From: Bifidobacterium castoris
Lineage (GTDB): Bacteria; Actinomycetota; Actinomycetes; Actinomycetales; Bifidobacteriaceae
NCBI RefSeq assembly: GCF_003952025.1
Contig: NZ_QXGI01000007.1
Span: 1 to 64,000, forward strand
DNA length: 64,000 nucleotides
Direction of reading: 5' to 3'
Shown here piece by piece: positions 56,199 through 64,000 of this stretch. The translations under genes and the position numbers were made by a program. The notes below the pieces were generated by a model. That model did no database searches. It was given only the letters and a program-made list of their open reading frames with translations, and was not told where the DNA came from. Every line of letters begins with the position of its first letter. The stretch's first letter is position 1.

Positions 56199-57728
56199 AT
56201 GAGCAGAGTTCTCGTGGCCGGGGTCGACACTTCGACCCAATCCTGCAAGGTCCGTGTCACCGACGCCGCAACGGGCGAACTGGTGCGCTTCGGACAGGCG
56301 AAGCACCCCGACGGATCCGCCGTCAGCCCGGAGCACTGGTGGCGCGCGTTCCAGGAAGCCGCCTCGCAGGCCGGCGGATTGGATGATGTGTCCGCGATCG
56401 CCGTGGGCGGCCAGCAGCACGGCATGGTGGCGCTCGACGAACATGGCCGGGTGATCCGCGACGCGATGCTGTGGAACGACACGAGCTCGGCACCGCAGGC
56501 CGAAGCGCTCATCGATGAGCTCGGCGCCGCGCCGGCGGCCGACGGAGAGCCAGAGGACCCGCACCAGCGCGGCATCGAACGTTGGGTGAAAGCCGTGGGC
56601 TCCTCCCCCGTCGCCTCGTACACACTCACCAAAATCAAATGGGTGGCGCAGCACGAACCAGCGAACGCGGCACGCATCGCCGCCGTCTGCCTGCCGCATG
56701 ACTGGCTGAGCTGGCGCATCGCCGGCTTCGGCCCCGTGCAGCCGGGCGAAAACGCGCATCTCGACGCCCTGTTCACCGACCGTTCCGACGCCTCGGGAAC
56801 ACTGTACTTCGACGCCGCCTCCAACACCTACCGGCGCGACCTGCTCGCGCTGGGACTGCAGCCCGACGACGCCTGCACGCCGGGCGCCGCCGCCACCGAG
56901 CACGCCGAACGCATCGTGCTGCCCCACGTGCTTGGACCGAACCAAGTTGCACCGGTCAACGCGGACCCATCCATCGCCGGCGCGCAAGTGCCCGGCGGAT
57001 GCATCATCGCGCCCGGCGGCGGCGACAACGCGATGGCTTCGCTCGGCCTGGGCATGGCCGTGGGTGACGTGTCCGTCTCGTTGGGCACTTCGGGCGTGGC
57101 GGCCGCGATCAGCGAGCAGCCCGTCTACGACCTGAGCGGCTCGGTATCCGGATTCGCCGACTGCACCGGGCATTTCCTGCCCCTTGCATGCACGATCAAC
57201 GCCTCGCGTATTCTGGACGCAGCACGCGCAATGCTCGACGTGGACTACGACGAGCTCACCACGCTCGCGCTCGATTCGCACCCGGGCGCCGGCGGCATGA
57301 CGCTCGTGCCGTATTTCGACGGCGAGCGCACACCGAACCGCCCGGACGCCACCGCCACATTGAGCGGCATGACGCTGCGCAACACCGAGCGCCGCAACGT
57401 GGCGCGCGCCTTCGTGGAGGGCCTGTTGTGCTCGCAGCGCGACTGCATGGAGCTCATCCGTTCGCTCGGCGCGCAAATCGACCGGATCCTGCTCATCGGC
57501 GGCGGAGCCAAGTCAATGGCGGTCCGCACGCTCGCACCATGCATCCTGGGTATGGATGTCTCATGCCCGGCGACCGACGAATACGTGGCGATCGGCGCGG
57601 CAAGGCAGGCCGCCTGGGTGCTCAGCGGCGCGGATGACGCGCCCGACTGGCCGATTTCGATCGACGCGGTGCAGACCGGCACCCCCACCCCGCAGGTCTA
57701 CGAGGCTTACGTGCAGGCACGCGGCTGA
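56199..57728 (+). CDS. xylB: xylulokinase
   Basis: A 509-residue FGGY-family kinase forming xylulose-5-phosphate, which in bifidobacteria feeds the phosphoketolase pathway. GVDTSTQSCKVRVTD is the ATP phosphate 1 loop, VGGQQHGMVALDEHG and ILWND-type AMLWNDTSS bind substrate, and ILLIGGGAKSMAVRTLAP is the adenosine motif. AAAGGAG lies 8 nt before ATG 56199. It is divergent from the ROK repressor and ends at a strong terminator facing the GH43 gene. Confidence 0.93.
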   Translation: MSRVLVAGVDTSTQSCKVRVTDAATGELVRFGQAKHPDGSAVSPEHWWRAFQEAASQAGGLDDVSAIAVGGQQHGMVALDEHGRVIRDAMLWNDTSSAPQAEALIDELGAAPAADGEPEDPHQRGIERWVKAVGSSPVASYTLTKIKWVAQHEPANAARIAAVCLPHDWLSWRIAGFGPVQPGENAHLDALFTDRSDASGTLYFDAASNTYRRDLLALGLQPDDACTPGAAATEHAERIVLPHVLGPNQVAPVNADPSIAGAQVPGGCIIAPGGGDNAMASLGLGMAVGDVSVSLGTSGVAAAISEQPVYDLSGSVSGFADCTGHFLPLACTINASRILDAARAMLDVDYDELTTLALDSHPGAGGMTLVPYFDGERTPNRPDATATLSGMTLRNTERRNVARAFVEGLLCSQRDCMELIRSLGAQIDRILLIGGGAKSMAVRTLAPCILGMDVSCPATDEYVAIGAARQAAWVLSGADDAPDWPISIDAVQTGTPTPQVYEAYVQARG

Positions 57729-57742
57729 TCCGCAAACACCAC

Positions 57743-57790
57743 AAGGCTCCTTTCCAGCAGGTATTTCGGCTGGGGAGGAGCCTTTTCTTT
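57743..57790 (+). terminator. Rho-independent terminator of xylB
   Basis: AAGGCTCCT-TCCAGC pairs with GCTGG-GAGGAGCCTT, followed by TTCTTT, 15 nt past the stop. Its 3' half is almost repeated in inverted form at 57840-57876 next to the opposing gene's terminator. Confidence 0.8.
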
Positions 57791-57876
57791 ATGACGTGCG
57801 GATACCACTTGCATCACTAAGCCACCGATACCTGCCAGTCACCAAGAAAATGCCCCTTCCCAGCCGAAATACCGAA

Positions 57877-57918
57877 CAAGGGGTCGCCACCTGCTTGTTT
57901 GCAGGTGGCGACCCCTTG
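57877..57918 (-). terminator. terminator of the GH43 gene
   Basis: CAAGGGGTCGCCACCTGC pairs perfectly (18 bp) with its complement around a 6-nt loop, 21 nt past the GH43 stop codon on the minus strand. Confidence 0.75.
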
Positions 57919-57939
57919 CGGCGTATGGGTCTGCCGGCC

Positions 57940-59571
57940 CTATGCAGCCGGCAGCTCGCGGTACTCGAAGTCCACGAAATCGGCCTGGGCGTCGTATCCG
58001 GAAAGATCCACCGCGGCCAGCCCCACGAACGCGCCGGTGAAGAAGCCTCCATAGCGCTGGTTCACGTAATCGTCCGAAAGGATCCTGGCGTCGAGCTCCA
58101 CGCCAAGGTTCTGCCAGTGTTCGCCGTCGAACGAATAGTCATAGGTGTAGGTCTGCGTGCGCACGCGCGTGCGCAGCCACACAGTTTCCGCGTCATCCGG
58201 CACCGGCACGGCATTGTCGCGCAGGAACGAGGTGTAGGCGTTGAAGTCGTTCTGCGCCACTTCGATCACCCGACATGCGCGCCGCTCGTCCCACGTCACG
58301 AAGGCCCACGACCAGCACAGGTCGTTGTAGTAGTTCGTCAGACCGGCCATCTGGTTGTAGGTGCATGGGTCGAACCGCACACCCACCGATGCATCGAAGT
58401 CAAAGGCCTGCCAGCGCCGCGCCACAAGCGAGAGGTCGAACAGGTTGCACAACGAGCCCTGCCCACGCAGTGTGAGCGCACCGCCGCCAACCGACCCCAT
58501 GCGCTCGTCGAACGGCACACGCAATGTGTTCCAGTCCACACCAAGGGTGGATGCGCTGAAATCGTCGTGCTGGTCGCGCGAAACTGGCGCGCCACCGGCC
58601 TCCACGGCATCGGTGGGGGCGTCCACGAAGCGTTCTCCGCCATGGCCGCCCACGATGTAAGGCCAGCCGTCTTCGGTCCACCCGACCTTCTGGATCGAGG
58701 TCTCACGCCCCAGTGTGCACCAGCCGCGCGGGTCGGTGAACGATTCGGTCGCGTGGTGCCAGGGCCGCGCGCACAGCGACGCGTAGTACCATTCGCCGCC
58801 GGGCGTGCTCACGAGTGCACCATGCCCCTGCTTCTGCAGGTAGTTGCGCGGGGTGTCGAAATTCGTGAGGAACGGGTTGAGCGGGCTGCCTTCGAATGAG
58901 AGGGCATCAAGGGTGGCCGAACGCGCCACGACCTCCTGATGCGTCCAGACGGTTCCGCCCTCCGCACAGAACAGGTAGTACAGGCCATCGATCTTGTACA
59001 GATGCGGCCCCTCCACGAGCTTGACGTCGGTGCCACCCCAGATGGTGCGGACGGTTTCGGGCTTGAGGCGCATCGTGTCCACATCGAATTCGGTGAGCGT
59101 GATGCCATTGAACGGGTTGTGGTATTCACGGAAGTCCCATGTCTGCTGCACCAGGTATTTGCGGCCGTCGTCGTCATGGAACAGGCTCGCGTCGAACCCC
59201 ACGCCGTTGAGCCGCACCGGTTCGCTCCACGGACCATGGATGTCTTCAGCGGTCACGAGGTAGTTCACACAGTCCTTGAACGCGCCGTTGACCACCTTGA
59301 CATCCGCATAGACAAGCCAGAACCTGCCGTCGGCATAGGAAAGGTCGGGGGCCCACACGCCGCCGGACGACGGGTTGCCGCGCATGTCGAGCTGCGAACT
59401 GCACCCCAACGGGCTTGGCAGAGGGCTCCAATGCACCATGTCCTGCGATTCGTGCAGGCGCACGCCGGGGAACCATTCGAATGTAGAATTGGCGATGTAG
59501 TAGGTGCCACCCACGCGGATCATCGACGGATCGGCGTGGAATCCGGTGAGCACCGGGTTTTCGATCTTCAT
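57940..59571 (-). CDS. GH43 beta-xylosidase
   Basis: A 543-residue intracellular glycoside hydrolase that releases xylose from xylo-oligosaccharides. A five-bladed propeller starts with NPVLTGFHADPS (catalytic base Asp14), FDASLFHDDDGRKYLV holds the pKa-modulating Asp and VEGPHLYKIDG the acid Glu. The C-terminal lectin-like domain (from about 340) is the one usual in XynB-type enzymes. No signal peptide, so substrates must be imported by the adjacent transporter. AAGGAG precedes ATG 59571. It is last in the transporter operon, 78 nt after the permease gene. Confidence 0.92.
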   Translation of the reverse strand: MKIENPVLTGFHADPSMIRVGGTYYIANSTFEWFPGVRLHESQDMVHWSPLPSPLGCSSQLDMRGNPSSGGVWAPDLSYADGRFWLVYADVKVVNGAFKDCVNYLVTAEDIHGPWSEPVRLNGVGFDASLFHDDDGRKYLVQQTWDFREYHNPFNGITLTEFDVDTMRLKPETVRTIWGGTDVKLVEGPHLYKIDGLYYLFCAEGGTVWTHQEVVARSATLDALSFEGSPLNPFLTNFDTPRNYLQKQGHGALVSTPGGEWYYASLCARPWHHATESFTDPRGWCTLGRETSIQKVGWTEDGWPYIVGGHGGERFVDAPTDAVEAGGAPVSRDQHDDFSASTLGVDWNTLRVPFDERMGSVGGGALTLRGQGSLCNLFDLSLVARRWQAFDFDASVGVRFDPCTYNQMAGLTNYYNDLCWSWAFVTWDERRACRVIEVAQNDFNAYTSFLRDNAVPVPDDAETVWLRTRVRTQTYTYDYSFDGEHWQNLGVELDARILSDDYVNQRYGGFFTGAFVGLAAVDLSGYDAQADFVDFEYRELPAA

Positions 59572-59649
59572 TTCGGTCTCCTTGGGGGAACGGCGGACCG
59601 GATTTCACCTGGGCCGCCGTGCTTCGTGTTGTACGCGCGGCGCCCGGAC

Positions 59650-60558
59650 TCAGCCCTTGACTGCGCCGGCGAGGCCGCCCACGATCTTCTTCTGGAAGAT
59701 CGTGAAGCAGATGAGCGCCGGGATCATCGAAAGCGATGTGAAGGCGAGCACCTGCGCGGTGTCGACCGAATGCTGCGAGCTGAACATCTGCACGCCCAGC
59801 GGCAGTGTGTACTTCGTTGAATCGTTGAGCAGGAACAGCGGGAGCATGTAGGCGTTCCAGCTGGCCACGAACGACAGGATCGCGATGGTGGCCACGCCGG
59901 GGCCGCTCAGCGGCAGCACCATGCGGGCGAAGAAGCCGAGCCTCGAGCAGCCGTCGAGCTGCGCCGCCTCCTCAAGCTCCATCGGGATCGACTGCAGGAA
60001 CGGCACGAGGATGATGATCGCCTGCGGCAGGCCGAATGCGATCTGCGGCAGGATGATGCCCAACTGGCTGTTGATCAGGTGCAGGTTGCGCAACAGCAGG
60101 TACAACGGTGTGATCGCCACGGTGATCGGGAACATCATGCCCGCCGAGAACAGCGTGTACAGCATGCGGCTGAAGCGGAAGCGGTAGCGCGCGATGACGA
60201 AGCTGACCATCAGTGCCAGCACGACGACGCCCACCATGGTGCCCACGGAGACGATCAGCGAGTTGACGAGTTCGACCCAGAAGGTGCTCGAGCCGACGAC
60301 GGTCGCGTAGTTCGCGAAGTTCCATGGATTGGGCAGGCCCGCGGGGTCGCGCGTGATCTGCGAGTTCGTGCGGAAGCCGCCGAGGATGATGTACAGGACC
60401 GGCACCACACAGATCAGCACGAGGATCAGTGAGAGGATGTAGACGATCGGGTGGCCCCACGGCGTCTTGGCCGACTTGTGGTATGCGTACGGATCGCGTT
60501 GCTTCTTGCCGAACACCAGTGTGCGTTCGACCTGTTCGCCTGCATATGTCATGATCAT
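59650..60558 (-). CDS. carbohydrate ABC transporter permease (MalG/UgpE-like)
   Basis: A 302-residue permease with six helices, the FRTNSQITRDPAGLPNPWNFANY region and the EAA loop MELEEAAQLDGCSRLGFFARMVLPLSGPG. It pairs with the other permease gene to make the sugar channel. Its ATG overlaps the preceding stop (ATGA) and has GGAGGTGG 5 nt before it. The ATPase subunit is missing here; such systems usually share an MsiK-like ATPase encoded elsewhere. Confidence 0.92.
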   Translation of the reverse strand: MIMTYAGEQVERTLVFGKKQRDPYAYHKSAKTPWGHPIVYILSLILVLICVVPVLYIILGGFRTNSQITRDPAGLPNPWNFANYATVVGSSTFWVELVNSLIVSVGTMVGVVVLALMVSFVIARYRFRFSRMLYTLFSAGMMFPITVAITPLYLLLRNLHLINSQLGIILPQIAFGLPQAIIILVPFLQSIPMELEEAAQLDGCSRLGFFARMVLPLSGPGVATIAILSFVASWNAYMLPLFLLNDSTKYTLPLGVQMFSSQHSVDTAQVLAFTSLSMIPALICFTIFQKKIVGGLAGAVKG

Positions 60559-61613
60559 GCCACCTCCATGGAAGCGTTCTTCGGGGCGATTGCGTTTTCG
60601 ATCTCGTCACGTTCCATATGTTCGCGTTCGCGCTTCTTCAAACGCCGTTCAAGCTGCTTGCGTTCGCGCTTCTCCACGGCGCCGGCGAGATCGCGGTTGA
60701 GCACGAAGCGCTGGTACGTGAGGGCTATGACAAGCGAGATGATGAAGATGACGACGGCGACCGCCGAGCCATAGCCGTAGTTGTTGGCCAGGCGGCCCTC
60801 CCTGACCATGTAGGTGGCCATGGTGGACGTGCCGGCCGTGGACGAGACGTACTGGCCCCAGATGATGTAGACAAGGTCGAACAACTGGAGCGAGCCGATG
60901 ATCGACATGAACGCCCACATGCGGATGGTCGGGGCGAGCAACGGGATCGTGATGCTCCACTGCTGGCGCCAGAAGCCGGCGCCGTCCACGCGCGCTGCCT
61001 CATAGAGCTCTTCGGGGATCGCCTGCATGCCGGCGATCATGAGGATGACGGCGAAGCCGATGTACTTCCACGAGATGATGAACATGAGGGTCCAGATGGC
61101 GATCTTGGGGTTGGCGATCCAGTCCACGCCCTGCAACCCGAGGTTCTTCATGACCGCGTTGAGCGCGCCGTTCGGCTGCAGCATGAGGCTCCAGCCGGTG
61201 CCGATGATGACTTCGGAGACCACGTACGGCACGAAGATGAGCGTGCGGATGAGGCCGCGCCCCTTGAACTTCTGGTTGAGCAACAGGGCGAACAGGATGG
61301 CGAGCGGTCCTTGGATGATGAGCGACATGACCGCGATGAACAGCGTATGGCCAAGCGCCTGCTGGAAATTGGGGTCGGAGAGAATGATGCGGTAGTTGTC
61401 GAGCCCCACGAACTGGCCGTTGACGTTGGGCTTGCCGAAGCCCTTCCACTTGTAGAACCCGTAATAGGCCGCCATGAACACGGGCAGGATCACGAACCCG
61501 ACGAACATGATGAGCGCGGGCACGGACAGGACGCCCATTTCAAAGCGCTGGCGGAATTTGTCGCTGTGCGAGCGGCCGGCGCGCTTGGCCCGCATGCTGG
61601 TTGCGACTGACAT
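60555..61613 (-). CDS. carbohydrate ABC transporter permease (MalF/UgpA-like)
   Basis: A 352-residue permease starting with a basic tail, then six helices; IPEELYEAARVDGAGFWRQQWSITIPLLAPT is the EAA loop. A basic C-terminal tail of about 45 residues (EKRERKQLERRLKKREREH) extends beyond the usual length. GAGGAG lies before ATG 61613. It is 80 nt from the binding protein gene and overlaps the second permease gene. Confidence 0.92.
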   Translation of the reverse strand: MSVATSMRAKRAGRSHSDKFRQRFEMGVLSVPALIMFVGFVILPVFMAAYYGFYKWKGFGKPNVNGQFVGLDNYRIILSDPNFQQALGHTLFIAVMSLIIQGPLAILFALLLNQKFKGRGLIRTLIFVPYVVSEVIIGTGWSLMLQPNGALNAVMKNLGLQGVDWIANPKIAIWTLMFIISWKYIGFAVILMIAGMQAIPEELYEAARVDGAGFWRQQWSITIPLLAPTIRMWAFMSIIGSLQLFDLVYIIWGQYVSSTAGTSTMATYMVREGRLANNYGYGSAVAVVIFIISLVIALTYQRFVLNRDLAGAVEKRERKQLERRLKKREREHMERDEIENAIAPKNASMEVA

Positions 61614-61651
61614 GGCTTACTCCTCTGGATGATGACTGCGTTGGTGAAACA

Positions 61652-61683
61652 GGGGCCGGGCCCCGCGGCGGCGGCCCGGCCCC
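61652..61683 (-). terminator. attenuating hairpin between binding protein and permeases
   Basis: GGGGCCGGGCC pairs with its complement around a 10-nt loop, 10 nt past the binding-protein stop. Such stems usually let the binding protein be made in excess over the permeases. No T-tract follows. Confidence 0.55.
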
Positions 61684-61693
61684 GGGAGCGGTG

Positions 61694-62977
61694 TCAGCCC
61701 TTGCTGGCGGCCGCCTCGATGCCCTTGACGATGTCTTCGGCGTTGCCCTTGCCGGCCATCATGTTGACCACGCCTTCGTTGAGCGCGTTGCCGACGTTCT
61801 GCCCGAAGACCGTGTCGAGCCACAGCGAGACGGAGGACGCCTGGTCATAGACCTTGAGCACCTGCTGGAGCGCTTCGTTCTTGACCGCGGACTGCGCGTT
61901 CTTCGCGGCCGGGATCGTGACGAACGCCTCAGCGTATTTCTCCTGCCATTCCTTTTCGGAGATGAAGTTGAGGAAGTCCACGGCCTCCTGTGGGGCCCAT
62001 GCGCCGATCGACATGCCGTCCGCGCCGGCGAGCATGGCGGTCGGGTCGCCTTCGCCGCCTTCCATCTCGGGGAACGTGAAGTAGCCGAGGTCGGCCATGT
62101 CCTTCTGGTCAGGCGTCAGGTCACGCACCACACCGGGCTCCCAGCCGCCCATGAGCTCCATCGCGGCCATGTGGTTGGCGAGCAGGCCAGCGGACGAGCT
62201 TGCGCCCTGCTGTGCGGAGGTTGTCAGGAAGCCTTCGTTGAAGCCGTCCAGGTCAAGCAGGTCCTTGACGTCGTCGCCGGCCTTGACCCAGCATTCATTG
62301 GTGAACTTGAGGTCGCTCGAGGCCTCGTCGAACGCCGACTGCGAGCATTCGCGCAGCGCGAACCAGTAGTACCAGTGCGCCGCGGGCCATGCATCCTTGC
62401 CACCGAGGGCGATCGGCGTGATGCCGGCGTCCTTGAGCTTCTTGACCGCTGTGGAGAATTCGTCCCAAGTCTTCGGCGTCTCGGTGATGCCGGCCTTCTT
62501 GAACAGGTCCTTCGAGTACCAGATGCCGCCGGGCAGCACCGACTGCGGCACGCCGTACACCTTGCCGTCGATCGTGGTGGTGTCGAGCGCCGTCTTCATC
62601 TGCGTCTTGACCTGATCGGAGATCTTGTCGGTCAGATCCATGACCTGCCCGGCCTCGACCACGTCGCGCAGTTTCTGGCCGCCACGCGCCAGGAACATGT
62701 CAGGCGCCGACGACGGGTCCTGCAGCGCGGTCTGGAGCTTGCCGTCCATGTCTTCGTTCTGGATGGCCTCGATCTTGATGTCGACGTTCGGGTTCTTCGC
62801 TTCGAACGCCGCAGCGGCATCGTCCCAGAACTTCTTGCCGTCACCCGTCGTGGAATTCATCCACACCACAACCTTGGTCTTGCCGTCTGCATTGGCGCCG
62901 GAGCCGCCTCCACATGCGGACACCCCAACGATGGTTGCAGCCGCGACCATTGCGGCGAATACTGACTTGACCTTCAT
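61694..62977 (-). CDS. carbohydrate ABC transporter substrate-binding lipoprotein
   Basis: A 427-residue family 1 binding protein with lipobox VGVSAC. VVVWMNSTTGDGKKFWDDAA and VYGVPQSVLPGGIWYSKDLF are typical. Context with GH43 and xylulokinase points to xylo-oligosaccharides or arabinoxylan fragments as ligand; this is an inference. AGGAGG stands before ATG 62977. It heads the operon with the two permeases and GH43. Confidence 0.92.
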   Translation of the reverse strand: MKVKSVFAAMVAAATIVGVSACGGGSGANADGKTKVVVWMNSTTGDGKKFWDDAAAAFEAKNPNVDIKIEAIQNEDMDGKLQTALQDPSSAPDMFLARGGQKLRDVVEAGQVMDLTDKISDQVKTQMKTALDTTTIDGKVYGVPQSVLPGGIWYSKDLFKKAGITETPKTWDEFSTAVKKLKDAGITPIALGGKDAWPAAHWYYWFALRECSQSAFDEASSDLKFTNECWVKAGDDVKDLLDLDGFNEGFLTTSAQQGASSSAGLLANHMAAMELMGGWEPGVVRDLTPDQKDMADLGYFTFPEMEGGEGDPTAMLAGADGMSIGAWAPQEAVDFLNFISEKEWQEKYAEAFVTIPAAKNAQSAVKNEALQQVLKVYDQASSVSLWLDTVFGQNVGNALNEGVVNMMAGKGNAEDIVKGIEAAASKG

Positions 62978-63038
62978 GATTTTCCTCCTAGATCGCCCGT
63001 TCCATCGTTAGAGCGGGTGCCATGCGGCCGATGATAGG

Positions 63039-63157
63039 TTTTCGAAAACTTACGTTGTTTTCGTTAGAAACTATCGTAAGCCTACTTAGTTAAACAGTCA
63101 AATTAAATAGATTATCGGCGTTTCGTTCGTTATTGTACGCTCATGTTCACATGAACA
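63039..63157. promoter_or_regulatory. operator-rich promoter region of the xylo-oligosaccharide operon
   Basis: This AT-rich intergenic stretch holds TTTTCGAAAA (63039-63048, a CG-centred palindrome of LacI type), CTTACG/CGTAAG ends of a 32-bp inverted repeat (63049-63080), a CTTAGTTAAACAG stretch (63084-63096) resembling the ROK operator near xylB, and TGTTCACATGAACA (63144-63157, perfect 6-bp arms). Two regulators, ROK and LacI, may act here. The rest of 62978-63288 is divergent promoter DNA. Confidence 0.5.
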
Positions 63158-63288
63158 CCACATCGACATGTCGCTCGATTTGCACTTTTCCGAAACTTTC
63201 GTTACTCTGTAGTCCAATGCGGCAGCATAGGACGAACAACGCACGCGGACAACCGGCAACACCCATGCGCACAGGCAAAGGAGCCACC

Positions 63289-64000
63289 ATGACAGGGCGG
63301 AAAATCAGATTGGCCGACATCGCCAAGACCACCGGCTACTCGCTGGCCACCGTTTCGAAGGCGCTCAATGGGCGCTCGGACATCTCGGACGAAGCCCGCG
63401 CCGCCATCGACGAGGCACTCAAAGCCTCGGGCTACCAACGCCGCGGCCAGAAAAACCCAAGCCAACGGTATGTGGAAGTGGTGTTCCAGGACCTTGACAC
63501 CATATGGGCGCTCGAAGTGCTGCGCGGCGTGCTGCGCGAGACCCGGCAATATCCCGACATCAGCGTGATCACCACGGAAAGCGGCACACGCCAGCACCCC
63601 GACGATGATTGGATCGACGGCATGCTGCGCCGCAAACCCTTTGGCGTCATCTTCATTTTCGCGAATCTGACGGATGACGAAAAAGCAAAACTGCGCGTCA
63701 ACAACATCCCCTACGTCATCTTCGACCCCTCAGGCGAGCCGTCGAACGACGACTTCTCGGTGCAGGCGGACAATTGGGCCGGCGGCGTGCTCGCCACGCG
63801 CCACCTGCTCGCGCTCGGGCACATACGCATCGGCATCATCACAGGCCCCGAAGAGATGATGTGCTCGCGCGCGCGGCTCGACGGATATACGTCGGCGCTC
63901 GCCGAGCAAGGCATCGCCGTCGATCCGGCGCTCGTGACCGAAGGCGATTTCACAACCGAAGGCGGCTATGCGCAGGCGATGGAGCTGTTGGCGCAACCGA
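63289..64000 (+). CDS. LacI-family transcriptional regulator (cut by window edge)
   Basis: The first 237 residues of a LacI-type regulator; the frame is open to base 64000. MTGRKIRLADIAKTTGYSLA and TVSKALNGRSDIS form the helix-turn-helix and hinge helix region, followed by the periplasmic-binding-like core (VFQDLDTIWALEVLRGVLRE, FDPSGEPSNDDFSVQADN, GHIRIGIITGPEEM). AAAGGAG lies 6 nt before ATG 63289. Divergent from the xylo-oligosaccharide operon, it likely controls it in response to a sugar effector. About 100 residues are missing beyond the edge. Confidence 0.9.
   Translation, partial: MTGRKIRLADIAKTTGYSLATVSKALNGRSDISDEARAAIDEALKASGYQRRGQKNPSQRYVEVVFQDLDTIWALEVLRGVLRETRQYPDISVITTESGTRQHPDDDWIDGMLRRKPFGVIFIFANLTDDEKAKLRVNNIPYVIFDPSGEPSNDDFSVQADNWAGGVLATRHLLALGHIRIGIITGPEEMMCSRARLDGYTSALAEQGIAVDPALVTEGDFTTEGGYAQAMELLAQP

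Overview
The window is high-GC actinobacterial DNA. Its gene families and local gene orders fit Bifidobacterium or a close Bifidobacteriaceae relative: ftsE-ftsX-CHAP hydrolase-smpB beside prfB, prfA-prmC-tsaC-wecA-like, an M13 PepO-type peptidase, and an FGGY/GH43/ABC pentose locus. This assignment is inferred from protein resemblance only; no database search was possible.

Layout. Positions 1-1200 hold the tail of an ISL3-like transposase, an unassigned stretch, a 41-codon orphan ORF with its own terminator, and a 31-nt inverted repeat. Positions 1219-4469 carry a GNAT acetyltransferase, a ten-unit 52-bp tandem repeat and recQ. Positions 4594-7039 are a transsulfuration pair, cystathionine beta-synthase-like and metB, with two tiny His-rich ORFs chained to metB by ATGA overlaps. 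Positions 7469-12752 form a complete peptide-type ABC operon. Next come coaX, an orphan sugar-binding lipoprotein, a small membrane protein, an RluA-family pseudouridine synthase and glmS. Positions 18432-22485 hold a polar amino-acid ABC system with two binding proteins that share a promoter architecture.

Positions 22594-28522 are smpB, a PcsB/RipC-like CHAP protein, ftsX, ftsE with a long C-terminal tail, prfB and a small membrane ORF. Positions 28719-33443 are dapD, rlmH, gltA, map and a DUF308 membrane protein. Positions 33737-42359 contain pepO, an ssb paralogue, proS, a membrane protein, a PIF1-like helicase, a HAD phosphatase and orn. Position 42632 begins a large VWA surface protein on the minus strand. 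Positions 45551-51998 are guaB, a polyprenyl-phosphate sugar-phosphate transferase, tsaC, prmC, prfA and rpmE, followed by tRNA-Met(CAU). After a coiled-coil membrane protein and a YkoE-type ECF S component, the right end (54785-64000) is a xylose/xylo-oligosaccharide locus: ROK repressor, xylulokinase, GH43 beta-xylosidase, two permeases, a binding protein and a LacI-type regulator cut by the window edge.

The least explained material is non-coding. One 52-bp tandem-repeat family occurs at two loci about 50 kb apart. A second family of near-perfect palindromes with roughly 50-bp spacing occurs at two further loci. Several genes (recQ, glmS, pepO, guaB, proS, others) have a -10-like hexamer 6-9 nt before the start codon and no Shine-Dalgarno sequence, suggesting leaderless transcripts. 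No CRISPR array, defence island or secondary-metabolite cluster was seen.
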